A stretch of DNA of 31,410 bases from JAIFWV01 sp964580495 (GTDB taxonomy: Bacteria; Patescibacteriota; Doudnabacteria; UBA920; O2-02-FULL-48-8): assembly GCA_964580495.1 (NCBI GenBank), contig CAZOKE010000010.1, forward strand, positions 1-31,410. Reading direction: 5' to 3'. Every line of letters begins with the position of its first letter. The stretch's first letter is position 1. Under the pieces are notes generated by a model. The model had not been told where the DNA came from. It worked only from the letters and a program-made list of their open reading frames with translations, and ran no database searches. Made by a program: the position numbers and the translations under genes. Of this stretch, positions 20,360-27,355 are shown piece by piece.

Positions 20360-20912
20360 CGACGGCCCGAACCCAAAGGTGACGCCGCTGATTCTGGATA
20401 TTTTGTCGCGCTACAATGCCAGGGCGACTTTTTTTGTGCTTGGCCGCAACGTCGAACTTTGGCCGGAATTGGCCAAGCGGATTGTGGCCGAAGGCCACGC
20501 AATAGGCAACCACTCTTTTAGCCATTCATTCTGGAAGACGCTTACCGGAAACCTGCAAGACGAAGCTAGACTAACCGACGACGCAATTTACAAGGCAACT
20601 GGAGTTAAGACCAAACTTTATCGGCCGCCGTGGGGGCATGTTGCCACTAAAGCCTTGAAGAATTTTCTCCAAAAAAACTATTCAATTTTTTTATGGGATA
20701 TTTCTGCATATGATTGGTTTAGGCCGTCTCCAACTTTCATCGAAAAAACTATAATCAGAAAAGTTACGCCGGGGTGCATTGTTTTGCTGCACGACGGCTC
20801 AGGACAAAGCCTGAAAGGAGACCGCTCACATACAGCCGAAGCTCTGCCGGGCATAATTGAGGCTCTGCAGCAGCAGGGTTATGTCTTTGAGACTTTGGCA
20901 GAAGTCCGATAA
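20322..20912 (+). CDS. Polysaccharide deacetylase (NodB domain, CE4)
   Basis: 196 residues, one NodB domain and little else. Motif 1 TFDDGPNP (residues 10-17) supplies the metal Asp and base, motif 2 HSFSH (about 64-68) supplies the metal His pair, and motif 3 RPPWG (about 98-102) forms the active-site side. LLHDG near 156 is motif 5. It removes N-acetyl groups from peptidoglycan or a surface polysaccharide. No signal peptide is seen, so it acts in the cytoplasm or leaves by another route. It starts inside the end of the glycosyltransferase gene, hence is translationally coupled to it. Confidence 0.9.
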   Translation: MESSKKSILLTFDDGPNPKVTPLILDILSRYNARATFFVLGRNVELWPELAKRIVAEGHAIGNHSFSHSFWKTLTGNLQDEARLTDDAIYKATGVKTKLYRPPWGHVATKALKNFLQKNYSIFLWDISAYDWFRPSPTFIEKTIIRKVTPGCIVLLHDGSGQSLKGDRSHTAEALPGIIEALQQQGYVFETLAEVR

Positions 20913-20954
20913 GTTTTATTTTGCTTAACTTCGATTCAAAAAAAGGAGGAGGGG

Positions 20955-21206
20955 ATGCATAGGGATGAAAATAATCATCTGACTTGGCGAAAGCTCATCC
21001 ATTGCTTCCAAGAATCCCAGTGGCAGACAATGGGTGACGTGCTGAAGTGGGCTCAAGCAATCAATCCCCAGGTCAGGCACGCCGATTTAGCAGCAGCCAT
21101 CCGGATTCTACAGAGGGAGAAAAACTTTATTGAAGAAGGGGTACAGCCGCCGCCGGAGGAATGCATCAGGCATACAAAGGCAAAAGCGAACCTTGGTACC
21201 GCTTGA
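20955..21206 (+). CDS. Small helical (winged-helix-like) protein, frameshifted at 3' end
   Basis: 83 residues in this frame, preceded by a very strong ribosome binding site (AAAAGGAGGAGGGG). The helices LTWRKLIHCFQESQ, MGDVLKWAQAI and HADLAAAIRILQREKNFIEEG fit a winged-helix DNA-binding domain. The frame ends ECIRHTKAKANLGTA, but another frame from about 21157 continues QAYKGKSEPWYRLSAKGVNY, the wing and last helix such a protein should have, to a TGA at 21250. One base is missing. No family identified beyond the fold. Confidence 0.6.
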   Translation: MHRDENNHLTWRKLIHCFQESQWQTMGDVLKWAQAINPQVRHADLAAAIRILQREKNFIEEGVQPPPEECIRHTKAKANLGTA

Positions 21207-21250
21207 GCGCAAAAGGGGTGAACTATTTGAAGAGGAAAGGGGCTGCATGA
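21157..21250 (+). pseudogene. Out-of-frame 3' end of the winged-helix gene
   Basis: QAYKGKSEPWYRLSAKGVNY followed by LKRKGAA and TGA. The YRLSxKGxxYL pattern is typical of the last part of winged-helix regulators. The length 20955-21250 (296 bp) is one base short of a whole number of codons. Confidence 0.55.
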
Positions 21251-21265
21251 AATGTAGCCCCTTTT
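21239..21265 (+). terminator. Terminator overlapping the gene end
   Basis: GGGGCTGCAT-GAA-ATGTAGCCCC followed by TTTT. The stop of the extended winged-helix frame lies in it. Confidence 0.8.
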
Positions 21266-21284
21266 GATTTGATATAATGACATT

Positions 21285-22256
21285 ATGAAATCAAAACTTA
21301 TAGGATATATCTTGCTGATAGCTATCGTATTCGGCGCGATTTATTTATATCGTAGTCCATTAGGCAAGGCCAAATCTTATTTCCAGGAGAAAATTTTTCC
21401 GTGTTCGCAACCAATCACGTACTCGCTGGGCAATGTTGATTCCCGTTTTGGCCTAAGCCGGGACAAAGCGATTTCCGACCTGGCTGTCTCATCCAAACTC
21501 TGGGACGATGCCAAACATAAAACATTATTCCAATACGTCTCAAGCGGCGGGATGGTTACAGTGAATTTTATCTATGATTCCCGCCAGCAATCGACAATGC
21601 TGCTCAAGAGCCTGGGAATAACAATTAATGATGACGAGAGCACTTACAATGCTCTGAAATCAAAATACGATTCTTTACAGTCTAGCTATAACCAACAAAA
21701 GCAGGCTTTGGACTCTGCCGTGGCGGCTTACCAGCAGGAAAAAGCCAGTTATGAAGAGCAAGTGGCTTACTGGAATTCTCGGGGCGGGGCGCCCAAATCC
21801 CAGTACTCCGAACTGCAAGCACAGCGGCAGAAACTTGATGCGGAAGCCCAGCAAATCCAAACACAAGAAGCCGGCTTCAATCAGCTGGTCGATACTATCA
21901 ACGCTTTGGCAACCCAGCTCAATATATTAATCTTCGAGCTTAATCTCAAAGTAAATAATTACAACAGCGTCGGCAATCAGCAAGGCGGCGAATTCGAAGA
22001 GGGTGTTTACAAATCCAGCCTGCAGTCGCAGGAAATCGACATTTATCAGTATGATGATCAGACCAAGCTGCTGCGGGTGTTAAGTCACGAGTTGGGCCAC
22101 GCTTTAGGTTTGGACCACGTCAATGATCCGCAAGCCATCATGTATAAATTTAATCAAGGCAATTCCGAAAAACTAACCCAGGCCGATCTTACCGAATTGA
22201 ATTCCGTTTGTTCTTCAAAATTCCAGCTTTCTAATTTCAAGAGCGTGATGCCATGA
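21285..22256 (+). CDS. Secreted matrixin-like zinc metalloprotease
   Basis: 323 residues. An N-terminal membrane anchor (5-21) is followed by an outer segment, then a long coiled coil (about 115-205, Gln/Ser/Ala-rich), then the catalytic end. HELGHALGLDH at 268-278 is the metzincin zinc site (H268, H272, H278, base E269), and AIMY about ten residues later is the Met-turn. The prodomain-like NVDSRFGLSRDKA and VTVNFIYD strands belong to the split catalytic domain, so the coiled coil is an insertion between the two halves. It cleaves proteins outside the cell. TATAAT (21273-21278) ends 6 bp before the ATG. The methyltransferase gene overlaps its stop by 4 bp. Confidence 0.85.
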   Translation: MKSKLIGYILLIAIVFGAIYLYRSPLGKAKSYFQEKIFPCSQPITYSLGNVDSRFGLSRDKAISDLAVSSKLWDDAKHKTLFQYVSSGGMVTVNFIYDSRQQSTMLLKSLGITINDDESTYNALKSKYDSLQSSYNQQKQALDSAVAAYQQEKASYEEQVAYWNSRGGAPKSQYSELQAQRQKLDAEAQQIQTQEAGFNQLVDTINALATQLNILIFELNLKVNNYNSVGNQQGGEFEEGVYKSSLQSQEIDIYQYDDQTKLLRVLSHELGHALGLDHVNDPQAIMYKFNQGNSEKLTQADLTELNSVCSSKFQLSNFKSVMP

Positions 22257-22762
22257 GCTTAGTTGTAAGCCTGATTTTACTTGTGTTTTGCGTTCTCGTC
22301 CTCTACCAATTATCGCGCGGCGCGGCTTTTGTCCCCAGCCACATGCAAACTGTGGAGCGGATCATCAGTCTGTCCCAAATTAGACCAGGTATGAAAGTGG
22401 CGGACATTGGCTCCGGGGACGGCCGGATAGTCAAAGCCTTTGCGGAACAAGACGCGATTGCTATGGGCTTTGAGATTAATCCGATTTTGGTTTGGTTTTC
22501 CCGGTGGAAAATTCGCCAGGCAGGTTTGGATAAAAAAGCGCAAATCATATTCGGAGATTTTTGGAAAGCTGATTTTTCCCAGTTCGATGTCGTGGTGCTG
22601 TTTGGAATCGATTACATCATGGCCAGATTAGGAAAAAAATTGCTCCGGGAAATGAAGCCAGGATCAATCGTAATTTCCAATGCTTTCGAATTTCCCGGCT
22701 GGACAAAATCCAAATCGAATTATGGAATTAGTGTTTATGAAATAAAAAAACAGGCGGCTTAA
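22253..22762 (+). CDS. Membrane-anchored SAM-dependent methyltransferase
   Basis: 169 residues. One N-terminal membrane helix (2-20) is followed by a class I methyltransferase fold. Motif I VADIGSGDGRIVKAF (about 49-63) binds S-adenosylmethionine, GFEINP (about 72-77) is the acidic strand-2 motif, and IIFGDFWKADFSQFDVVVLF gives motifs II/III. It begins with an ATGA overlap with the protease gene. Substrate unknown; close relatives with an anchor helix are known among lysine and lipid methyltransferases, but I cannot choose. The stop lies in a terminator stem. Confidence 0.8.
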   Translation: MSLVVSLILLVFCVLVLYQLSRGAAFVPSHMQTVERIISLSQIRPGMKVADIGSGDGRIVKAFAEQDAIAMGFEINPILVWFSRWKIRQAGLDKKAQIIFGDFWKADFSQFDVVVLFGIDYIMARLGKKLLREMKPGSIVISNAFEFPGWTKSKSNYGISVYEIKKQAA

Positions 22763-22780
22763 ATGCAAGCGCCTGTTTTT
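22749..22780. terminator. Bidirectional terminator between convergent genes
   Basis: AACAGGCG (22749-22756) / CGCCTGTT (22770-22777) with T's after it on the plus strand and A's before it, so it also works for the minus-strand gene that ends at 22779. Confidence 0.85.
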
Positions 22781-23210
22781 AGGATGTGGGCTTGTTTAAT
22801 GGGCTCAAAGTTACGAACCAGCTTTCGCATTCCTGCCGTGAACCGCCAGCCATCACAGCTTCGAACTTCAGGTTCGCTTTTGCGATATCCCAACGATGTT
22901 TGCCGAACCCGTTGACGACTGTCACCTCGTACGGAACCAACAGGTTTTCCGCTGAATTGTGATCCCGGTGTTCGTCCTGAATGTTTTTGAACAGGGCAAA
23001 TTCATGGTAAGGACCCAAATGCAATTCAAAGTCATTCCCATCCGGTCCTTTGTAATCATATACTCGTTCCGAGTAAACGCCTCCTTCCAGGCATGATTGC
23101 CAGTTGCCTTCCAAAATCGATCTACTCCTGTCGTTGAAAGACGTAAATTGGCCGGCGAGTTGTTGGCTGCCCATCAGTATTAAGCAGCCAACTGCCAGTA
23201 ATTGCCTCAT
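22779..23210 (-). CDS. Secreted hypothetical protein
   Basis: 143 residues from the ATG at 23210, chosen because GGAGG precedes it and it begins directly with a signal peptide (MRQLLAVGCLILMGSQQLAG); the longer reading from 23264 has no such signal. The mature part is polar and beta-like with cysteines near WQSCLEGG and RQECESW, possibly a disulfide. I recognise no family. It is convergent with the methyltransferase gene and divergent from the MFS gene. Confidence 0.65.
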   Translation of the reverse strand: MRQLLAVGCLILMGSQQLAGQFTSFNDRSRSILEGNWQSCLEGGVYSERVYDYKGPDGNDFELHLGPYHEFALFKNIQDEHRDHNSAENLLVPYEVTVVNGFGKHRWDIAKANLKFEAVMAGGSRQECESWFVTLSPLNKPTS

Positions 23211-23302
23211 TTTTTCCTCCGGATTTGAAATCATTCTAAAGCAATTAAATAAAATTAACAACAAAATTCTTTTTAAGACAAGAGCAAATATTCCTTATAC
23301 AC

Positions 23303-23331
23303 TTGACATAAACCGGAACTTTGCGTAAATT
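23303..23331 (+). promoter_or_regulatory. Promoter of the MFS gene, probably leaderless
   Basis: TTGACA (23303-23308), exactly 17 bp, TAAATT (23326-23331), then 6 bp to the ATG at 23338. The start point should coincide with the start codon. Confidence 0.75.
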
Positions 23332-23337
23332 TTACCA

Positions 23338-24384
23338 ATGACCTATTTTTCTAAATTTGCAACAGCAAAGTACCGTTGGCACGCATTGGTGTTTATAGCA
23401 GTCGGTTTGGCCATAGTGATTATTGATAATACCGTTCTGAATGTTGCCATACCTTACATTCTACGCGATTTAAACACCACCCTAGATGCGATGCAATGGA
23501 TTATCTCTGGTTATGCTCTGATTATTGCCACCCTTCTGATTTTTATGGGTCGGTTGGGAGATGTCGTGGGACGAAAAAGAGTTTTCTTGGCCGGCACAGT
23601 GTTATTTGCTATAGGATCTTTTATTGCTTCGATTGCCAAAAGCGCTGGAATATTATTTATAGGCGAAGCTTTGATTGAGGCCATAGGCGCTGCGGCCATG
23701 CTTACGTCCTCTTTGGCATTGCTGGCATCGGAATTCCAGGGCCGAGAACGAGCTTTGGCTTTTGGTATCTGGGGCTCGGTGGCCGGCGCTTCGGCAACTA
23801 TAGGTCCATTGTTAGGTGGCTATTTTACTACTTACCATTCTTGGCGCTGGTCTTTGCGGATCAACGTCGTGGTAGCTTTAATCGCAATTTTAGGTTCGAT
23901 TTTCATACAGGAATCAAAAGGTGAAGAGGGTAAAAGATTTGATTGGCTGGGGACGATACTTTCTGGCCTCGGTTTTTTTGCCTTGGTTTTTGGTGTCATA
24001 GAAGGGCGAAATTACGGTTGGTGGCACATCAATAAAACATTTTCCATAGGTTCTTGGAATTGGCCGCTCCATGATTTGTCGGTAATCCCTCTCGCTTTTG
24101 CCGCAGCCGCATTGCTTTTGATCTGGTTCGTGTTTTATGAAATAAATTTGGAAAAAAATGGAGGCGAGCCGGTGGTTAGAATGAGCTTATTGAGGAGCCG
24201 GGGATTCAGTTGGGGTTTGATTGCTGTCGCAATCATGTCCCTGGGCCAGTTCGGGGTGTTCTTTGTGATGCCTATTTACCTGCAGAACGTTTTGGGATTA
24301 ACGGCGCTGAAAACCGGTTTAGTTTTTTTGTCCAGTTCCCTCATGTTTATGGTCGTGGGCCGGGTTTATAGCATCGAAAATTAA
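23338..24384 (+). CDS. MFS transporter (DHA2/EmrB-QacA type), N-terminal part
   Basis: 348 residues covering about nine or ten membrane helices. Family marks: DNTVLNVAIPYILRDL in helix 1 (motif D1), GRLGDVVGRKRVF between helices 2 and 3 (motif A), and GPLLGGYFTTYHSWRW in helix 5 (antiporter motif C region). It exports drugs or small molecules using the proton gradient. The frame stops at 24384 after VVGRVYSIEN, while FIASKINPKWVIVTG continues in the +1 frame and leads straight into the following ORF. One extra C in GGGCCGGG near 24360 explains it. Both parts together give about 537 residues, normal for 14-helix transporters. Confidence 0.85.
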   Translation: MTYFSKFATAKYRWHALVFIAVGLAIVIIDNTVLNVAIPYILRDLNTTLDAMQWIISGYALIIATLLIFMGRLGDVVGRKRVFLAGTVLFAIGSFIASIAKSAGILFIGEALIEAIGAAAMLTSSLALLASEFQGRERALAFGIWGSVAGASATIGPLLGGYFTTYHSWRWSLRINVVVALIAILGSIFIQESKGEEGKRFDWLGTILSGLGFFALVFGVIEGRNYGWWHINKTFSIGSWNWPLHDLSVIPLAFAAAALLLIWFVFYEINLEKNGGEPVVRMSLLRSRGFSWGLIAVAIMSLGQFGVFFVMPIYLQNVLGLTALKTGLVFLSSSLMFMVVGRVYSIEN

Positions 24385-24394
24385 TCCCAAATGG

Positions 24395-24952
24395 GTGATT
24401 GTCACAGGCATGTTCATCACATCAGTCGGAACATTTTATCTGGCGCGATTGCTCTCGGTAAACGCGACTGGCTGGACTTTGGTTCCGGCTCTGGTTGTGT
24501 TTGGCATTGGCGGCGGCATGTCGGTGGCGCAAATAACCAATGTCGTGCTTTCCGCAGTTCCTGTGAATTTTGCCGGTGAAGCTTCGGCTCTGAATGCAAC
24601 CCTGCGGCAAATTGGGACGAGCATCGGGATTGCTATCCTCGGGACTGTTTTGGCAACAACAACTTTGAATAATGTAAGGCAAAATATTTCCAATGACCAG
24701 GTGCTTCCTGCTTTTGCCAAACAGCAAGTTTCGGCACGTCTCACGGATTCGTCTATAGAAAGCGGGGAAGAGGAGTCCTCCGATAAAGTTTTTGGCGAGG
24801 ACCTTCTGGCCAAGCTGTCGCTCAAAAATGATGTTAACGAAGGGTTGGTAAAAGCCGCCAAAAAATCCATGGATACGGCACTGATATTTATATTGGCCGG
24901 GTTTGTGGCAGTTCTGTTTCTTCCCCAATCAGAAACCGCCCATAAAGATTAA
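24395..24952 (+). CDS. MFS transporter, C-terminal part (out of frame)
   Basis: 185 residues from a nominal ATG at 24395, but the coding frame opens earlier (about 24362). It holds the last four to five helices (VTGMFITSVGTFYLARLL, GWTLVPALVVFGIGGGMSV, ATLRQIGTSIGIAILGTVLA) and the final LIFILAGFVAVLFLPQ. It is the displaced end of the preceding transporter and not a separate protein. If the frameshift is real, the transporter is inactive. Confidence 0.8.
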   Translation: MIVTGMFITSVGTFYLARLLSVNATGWTLVPALVVFGIGGGMSVAQITNVVLSAVPVNFAGEASALNATLRQIGTSIGIAILGTVLATTTLNNVRQNISNDQVLPAFAKQQVSARLTDSSIESGEEESSDKVFGEDLLAKLSLKNDVNEGLVKAAKKSMDTALIFILAGFVAVLFLPQSETAHKD

Positions 24953-24954
24953 AT

Positions 24955-24979
24955 AAAAAAGCCCATAAGGGCTTTTTTG
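24955..24979. terminator. Terminator
   Basis: AAAAAAGCCC-ATAA-GGGCTTTTTT, symmetrical, so also usable for the minus-strand tRNA unit. Confidence 0.85.
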
Positions 24980-24994
24980 TTATCTATAGGTTTC

Positions 24995-25070
24995 TGGTGG
25001 ACCGCACCGGGCTCGAACCGGTCACCTCCACATTGCAAATGTGGCGCTCTACCAAATGAGCTAGCGGCCC
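24995..25070 (-). tRNA. tRNA-Ala (UGC), CCA encoded
   Basis: On the minus strand GGGCCGC opens the acceptor stem and pairs with GCGGTCC. The D-arm (GCTCATTTGGTAGAGC) is complete. The anticodon stem-loop CACAT-TTGCAAT-GTG gives anticodon TGC. The T-arm is CCGGTTCGAGCCCGG, and the 3' end ACCA is encoded. 76 nt. All paired regions are intact. Confidence 0.95.
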
Positions 25071-25073
25071 TTT

Positions 25074-25310
25074 TTATTGCCCAAAAACTGGTTTGAGCGG
25101 GCCGAGTATGAAACCGATACTGCCGAACATATAGAGGAATGCCAAGAAGATGATAATAATTCCGGCTATTTTGTATAAACTATTGGTACCGCCGCCGCCG
25201 ATATGCTCTTCGGCCCAGGGAATATGGCCAAAGAAGTTGGTTAAAGGGAAGCTGTATTTGATAATTCCGATTCCGATCGCAATCCAGATAATTCCCCAAA
25301 TAAATTTCAT
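25074..25310 (-). CDS. Small two-helix membrane protein
   Basis: 78 residues from the ATG at 25310 (an in-frame TTG at 25319 is less likely). Helix 1 is at about residues 2-22, a loop with HIPWAEEHIGGGGTNSLYK follows, and helix 2 is at about 46-66. Small proteins of this shape, with an amphipathic W-A-E loop and a G-rich turn, are widespread in these genomes. Function unknown. It lies just upstream of the tRNA-Ala gene on the same strand (3 bp apart) and may share its transcript. Confidence 0.65.
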   Translation of the reverse strand: MKFIWGIIWIAIGIGIIKYSFPLTNFFGHIPWAEEHIGGGGTNSLYKIAGIIIIFLAFLYMFGSIGFILGPLKPVFGQ

Positions 25311-25333
25311 AAAATCCAATTAATTTTTGTTTT

Positions 25334-25353
25334 TTGGTGGGCGACGATGGACT
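25334..25353 (-). repeat. Duplicated 3' end of tRNA-Ile
   Basis: These 20 bp equal 25483-25502, which are the last bases of tRNA-Ile including CCA. The copy has no tRNA body. About 130 bp separate the copies. This is the footprint expected when an element integrates at a tRNA 3' end. Confidence 0.7.
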
Positions 25354-25390
25354 TAAGGTTCGTGCTTGTGCGCTCACATCGGGGCTGCGC

Positions 25391-25413
25391 CAAAATGTCC
25401 ACTGGACATTTTG
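25391..25413. repeat. Perfect palindrome between the tRNA-Ile repeats
   Basis: CAAAATGTCC-ACT-GGACATTTTG: ten paired bases with a 3-base centre. It lies in the middle of the segment flanked by the tRNA-Ile end repeats. The rest of 25354-25480 shows no gene. Confidence 0.65.
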
Positions 25414-25483
25414 TCGACGCTCGACTGCGTCTGATGACTTGTCTCGCTTCTGCCCTTCGAGTCGAAGGTGCTCGTATTGTTCT

Positions 25484-25560
25484 TGGTGGGCGACGATGGA
25501 CTCGAACCATCGACCTCGTCATTATCAGTGACGCGCTCTAACCACCTGAGCTAGTCGCCC
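25484..25560 (-). tRNA. tRNA-Ile (GAU), CCA encoded
   Basis: On the minus strand GGGCGAC pairs with GTCGCCC. The D-arm is AGCTCAGGTGGTTAGAGC. The anticodon arm GTCACTGATAATGAC gives anticodon GAT. The T-arm is GATGGTTCGAGTCCATC, and the end is ACCA. 77 nt, all arms intact. This gene is transcribed divergently from the pilus operon. Confidence 0.95.
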
Positions 25561-25635
25561 GAATCTTGTTAACTAATGCATAATTTACCAGAAATCAGGT
25601 AAATTGTAAACCCATGCCCCAAAGCCTGAATTTAT

Positions 25636-25664
25636 TTGACATCTTATTTATTTTTTGGCATACT
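25636..25664 (+). promoter_or_regulatory. Promoter of the type IV pilus operon
   Basis: TTGACA (25636-25641), exactly 17 bp, CATACT (25659-25664). Start near 25671 and a leader of about 38 nt. Confidence 0.7.
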
Positions 25665-25708
25665 TGTGGGGAAGTTGGACGGAAGATTCCATCAACAGTT
25701 GAAACAAA

Positions 25709-26770
25709 ATGTTATTTAAGAAACAAAAAAGCCAGCTTGGTATTGATATTGGTACATCCAATATCAAATTGGTGGAACTAAAGCCAACAGATAAAAATCT
25801 AGTACTGCAAACCTATGGTATTGCAAACGTTTCTTTTAACCTGACTGGCAAAGACAGCGCTCCTTCCATAAACCAAACAGCCGCTGTGATCAAAGAGCTT
25901 ATGAAGCGAGCTGGTGTAACCACTTCCAAGGCCGTAGCCAGTTTGCCAAACAGTTCGGTTTTTACTTCGCTTATCGAGCTGCCAAAAATTCCGCAGAACG
26001 AGCTCAAAAGCGCAATCGAATTTGAGGCAAAAAAGTATGTGCCCTTGCCTTTGGAAGAAGTGGCTTTGTCATGGTCCGTGCTTGAAGAGAAAGAAGGCAG
26101 AATCGGAAAAGACACCAATTTAGGAACTTTGAAGGCAGATGAAAGCAAACAGAAGATCTTGCTTACAGCTGTGCCGACTGTGGTAATCGACAATTACCTT
26201 AAAATTTTCCAAGCTGCCGGTATCCAGCCCCAAGCCTTGGAGATCGAAGCTCTGGCTTTGATCCGGTCCATTCTCAGCCAAAACAGCAAGGCTAACCTCA
26301 TCATCGATATCGGGGCGAAGAGTACCAGCATAAATTTGGTTAATAACGGGTACTTGCGGTTATCAAAAAGTCTTACAGTCGGGGGTGATACAATTACCAC
26401 AAGCTTAGCTCAGAGTCTGACCGTAAATTTTGCCCGGGCCGAACAGTTCAAAAAAGATTTTGGCATGAAGCAATCCGGCCAACAAATCCCGCAGGTCATG
26501 CGACCCATCCTGGATATAATAAAAAACGAAACCCAACAGCTTATTAATATATTTGAAAGCCGCGGCGAACGCATAGACAAGATTTTTCTTACCGGCGGCG
26601 GCAGCAAATTACCGGGATTAGTCGAATATTTTTCGGCTCTGGATAAGAAGGTTGAACTGGCCCAGCCCTGGACAAATGTTTCCTTAGCCGCAGACCTTAA
26701 ACCTATTATCAATCCTTTGGGGCTGAATTTGGCAGTAGCAATCGGCCTGGCCATGAGGCCAATGACATAA
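25709..26770 (+). CDS. pilM: Type IV pilus assembly ATPase-fold protein PilM
   Basis: 353 residues with the actin-like fold. Phosphate 1 region GIDIGTSNIKLVEL (about 11-24), the SHS2-like insertion with LPNSSVFTSLIELPKIP and EFEAKKYVPLPLEEV, phosphate 2 region NLIIDIGAKSTSINLV (about 195-210), and the adenosine motif IFLTGGGSKLPGL (about 292-304). PilM is cytoplasmic, binds nucleotide and the N-terminus of PilN, and couples the inner-membrane platform to the motor. The start MLFKKQKSQLGIDIG is typical. First gene of the operon. Confidence 0.95.
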   Translation: MLFKKQKSQLGIDIGTSNIKLVELKPTDKNLVLQTYGIANVSFNLTGKDSAPSINQTAAVIKELMKRAGVTTSKAVASLPNSSVFTSLIELPKIPQNELKSAIEFEAKKYVPLPLEEVALSWSVLEEKEGRIGKDTNLGTLKADESKQKILLTAVPTVVIDNYLKIFQAAGIQPQALEIEALALIRSILSQNSKANLIIDIGAKSTSINLVNNGYLRLSKSLTVGGDTITTSLAQSLTVNFARAEQFKKDFGMKQSGQQIPQVMRPILDIIKNETQQLINIFESRGERIDKIFLTGGGSKLPGLVEYFSALDKKVELAQPWTNVSLAADLKPIINPLGLNLAVAIGLAMRPMT

Positions 26771-26798
26771 AAATAATTTAAAGTTTCCGGGTAAGACA

Positions 26799-27353
26799 AT
26801 GCAAGAAATCAACTTATTACAAAACAAAGTCAAAGATCAGACTTTATCTTGGGAGAGACGGAATCGTTTCTTTTTGACTTTGCTCACATTGGTATTGATT
26901 CTCGAAATCCTCGGAGGAGTCGGCTTATATATTCTGACTAAAACCACAATGAATGATACCCAATCCGTACTTCAATCAAACCAAGATATCCAGAATGCCA
27001 TAAACTCCAATCAGAAAGATTTGGCTAATGCCAGGGGATTGCAGGCCCAGTTGAAAAATATCCAGCTTTTACTCACAAACCATATATATTGGACGTCTTT
27101 TCTTAAGAATTTGTATGCGGCTACTACAAAAAAGACGCAATATACCGGAATTTCTGCGGGAACCGACGGCAAAGTTCACCTTTTGGGGACAGCTCCGACT
27201 TACACCGATATCGGCAAGCTTATTTTATCGCTTTCAACCACAGAAAATATTACTAGCGTAAAGCTTACGACAGTAACTCCAGCCGAAGGAAAGGTTTTTG
27301 GGTACAGCTTTGCCTTGGATCTAAAAATTTCGTCGAAACTATTTACAAAATAA
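26799..27353 (+). CDS. pilN: Type IV pilus assembly protein PilN
   Basis: 184 residues. The N-terminal MQEINLLQNK is the PilN signature (the INLLP-like peptide that binds PilM). One membrane helix (about 25-46) is followed by a coiled coil (about 50-90) and a small ferredoxin-like domain at the end. It forms a bitopic heterodimer with PilO. It starts 28 bp after pilM and is followed by pilO after 2 bp. Confidence 0.9.
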   Translation: MQEINLLQNKVKDQTLSWERRNRFFLTLLTLVLILEILGGVGLYILTKTTMNDTQSVLQSNQDIQNAINSNQKDLANARGLQAQLKNIQLLLTNHIYWTSFLKNLYAATTKKTQYTGISAGTDGKVHLLGTAPTYTDIGKLILSLSTTENITSVKLTTVTPAEGKVFGYSFALDLKISSKLFTK

Positions 27354-27355
27354 CC

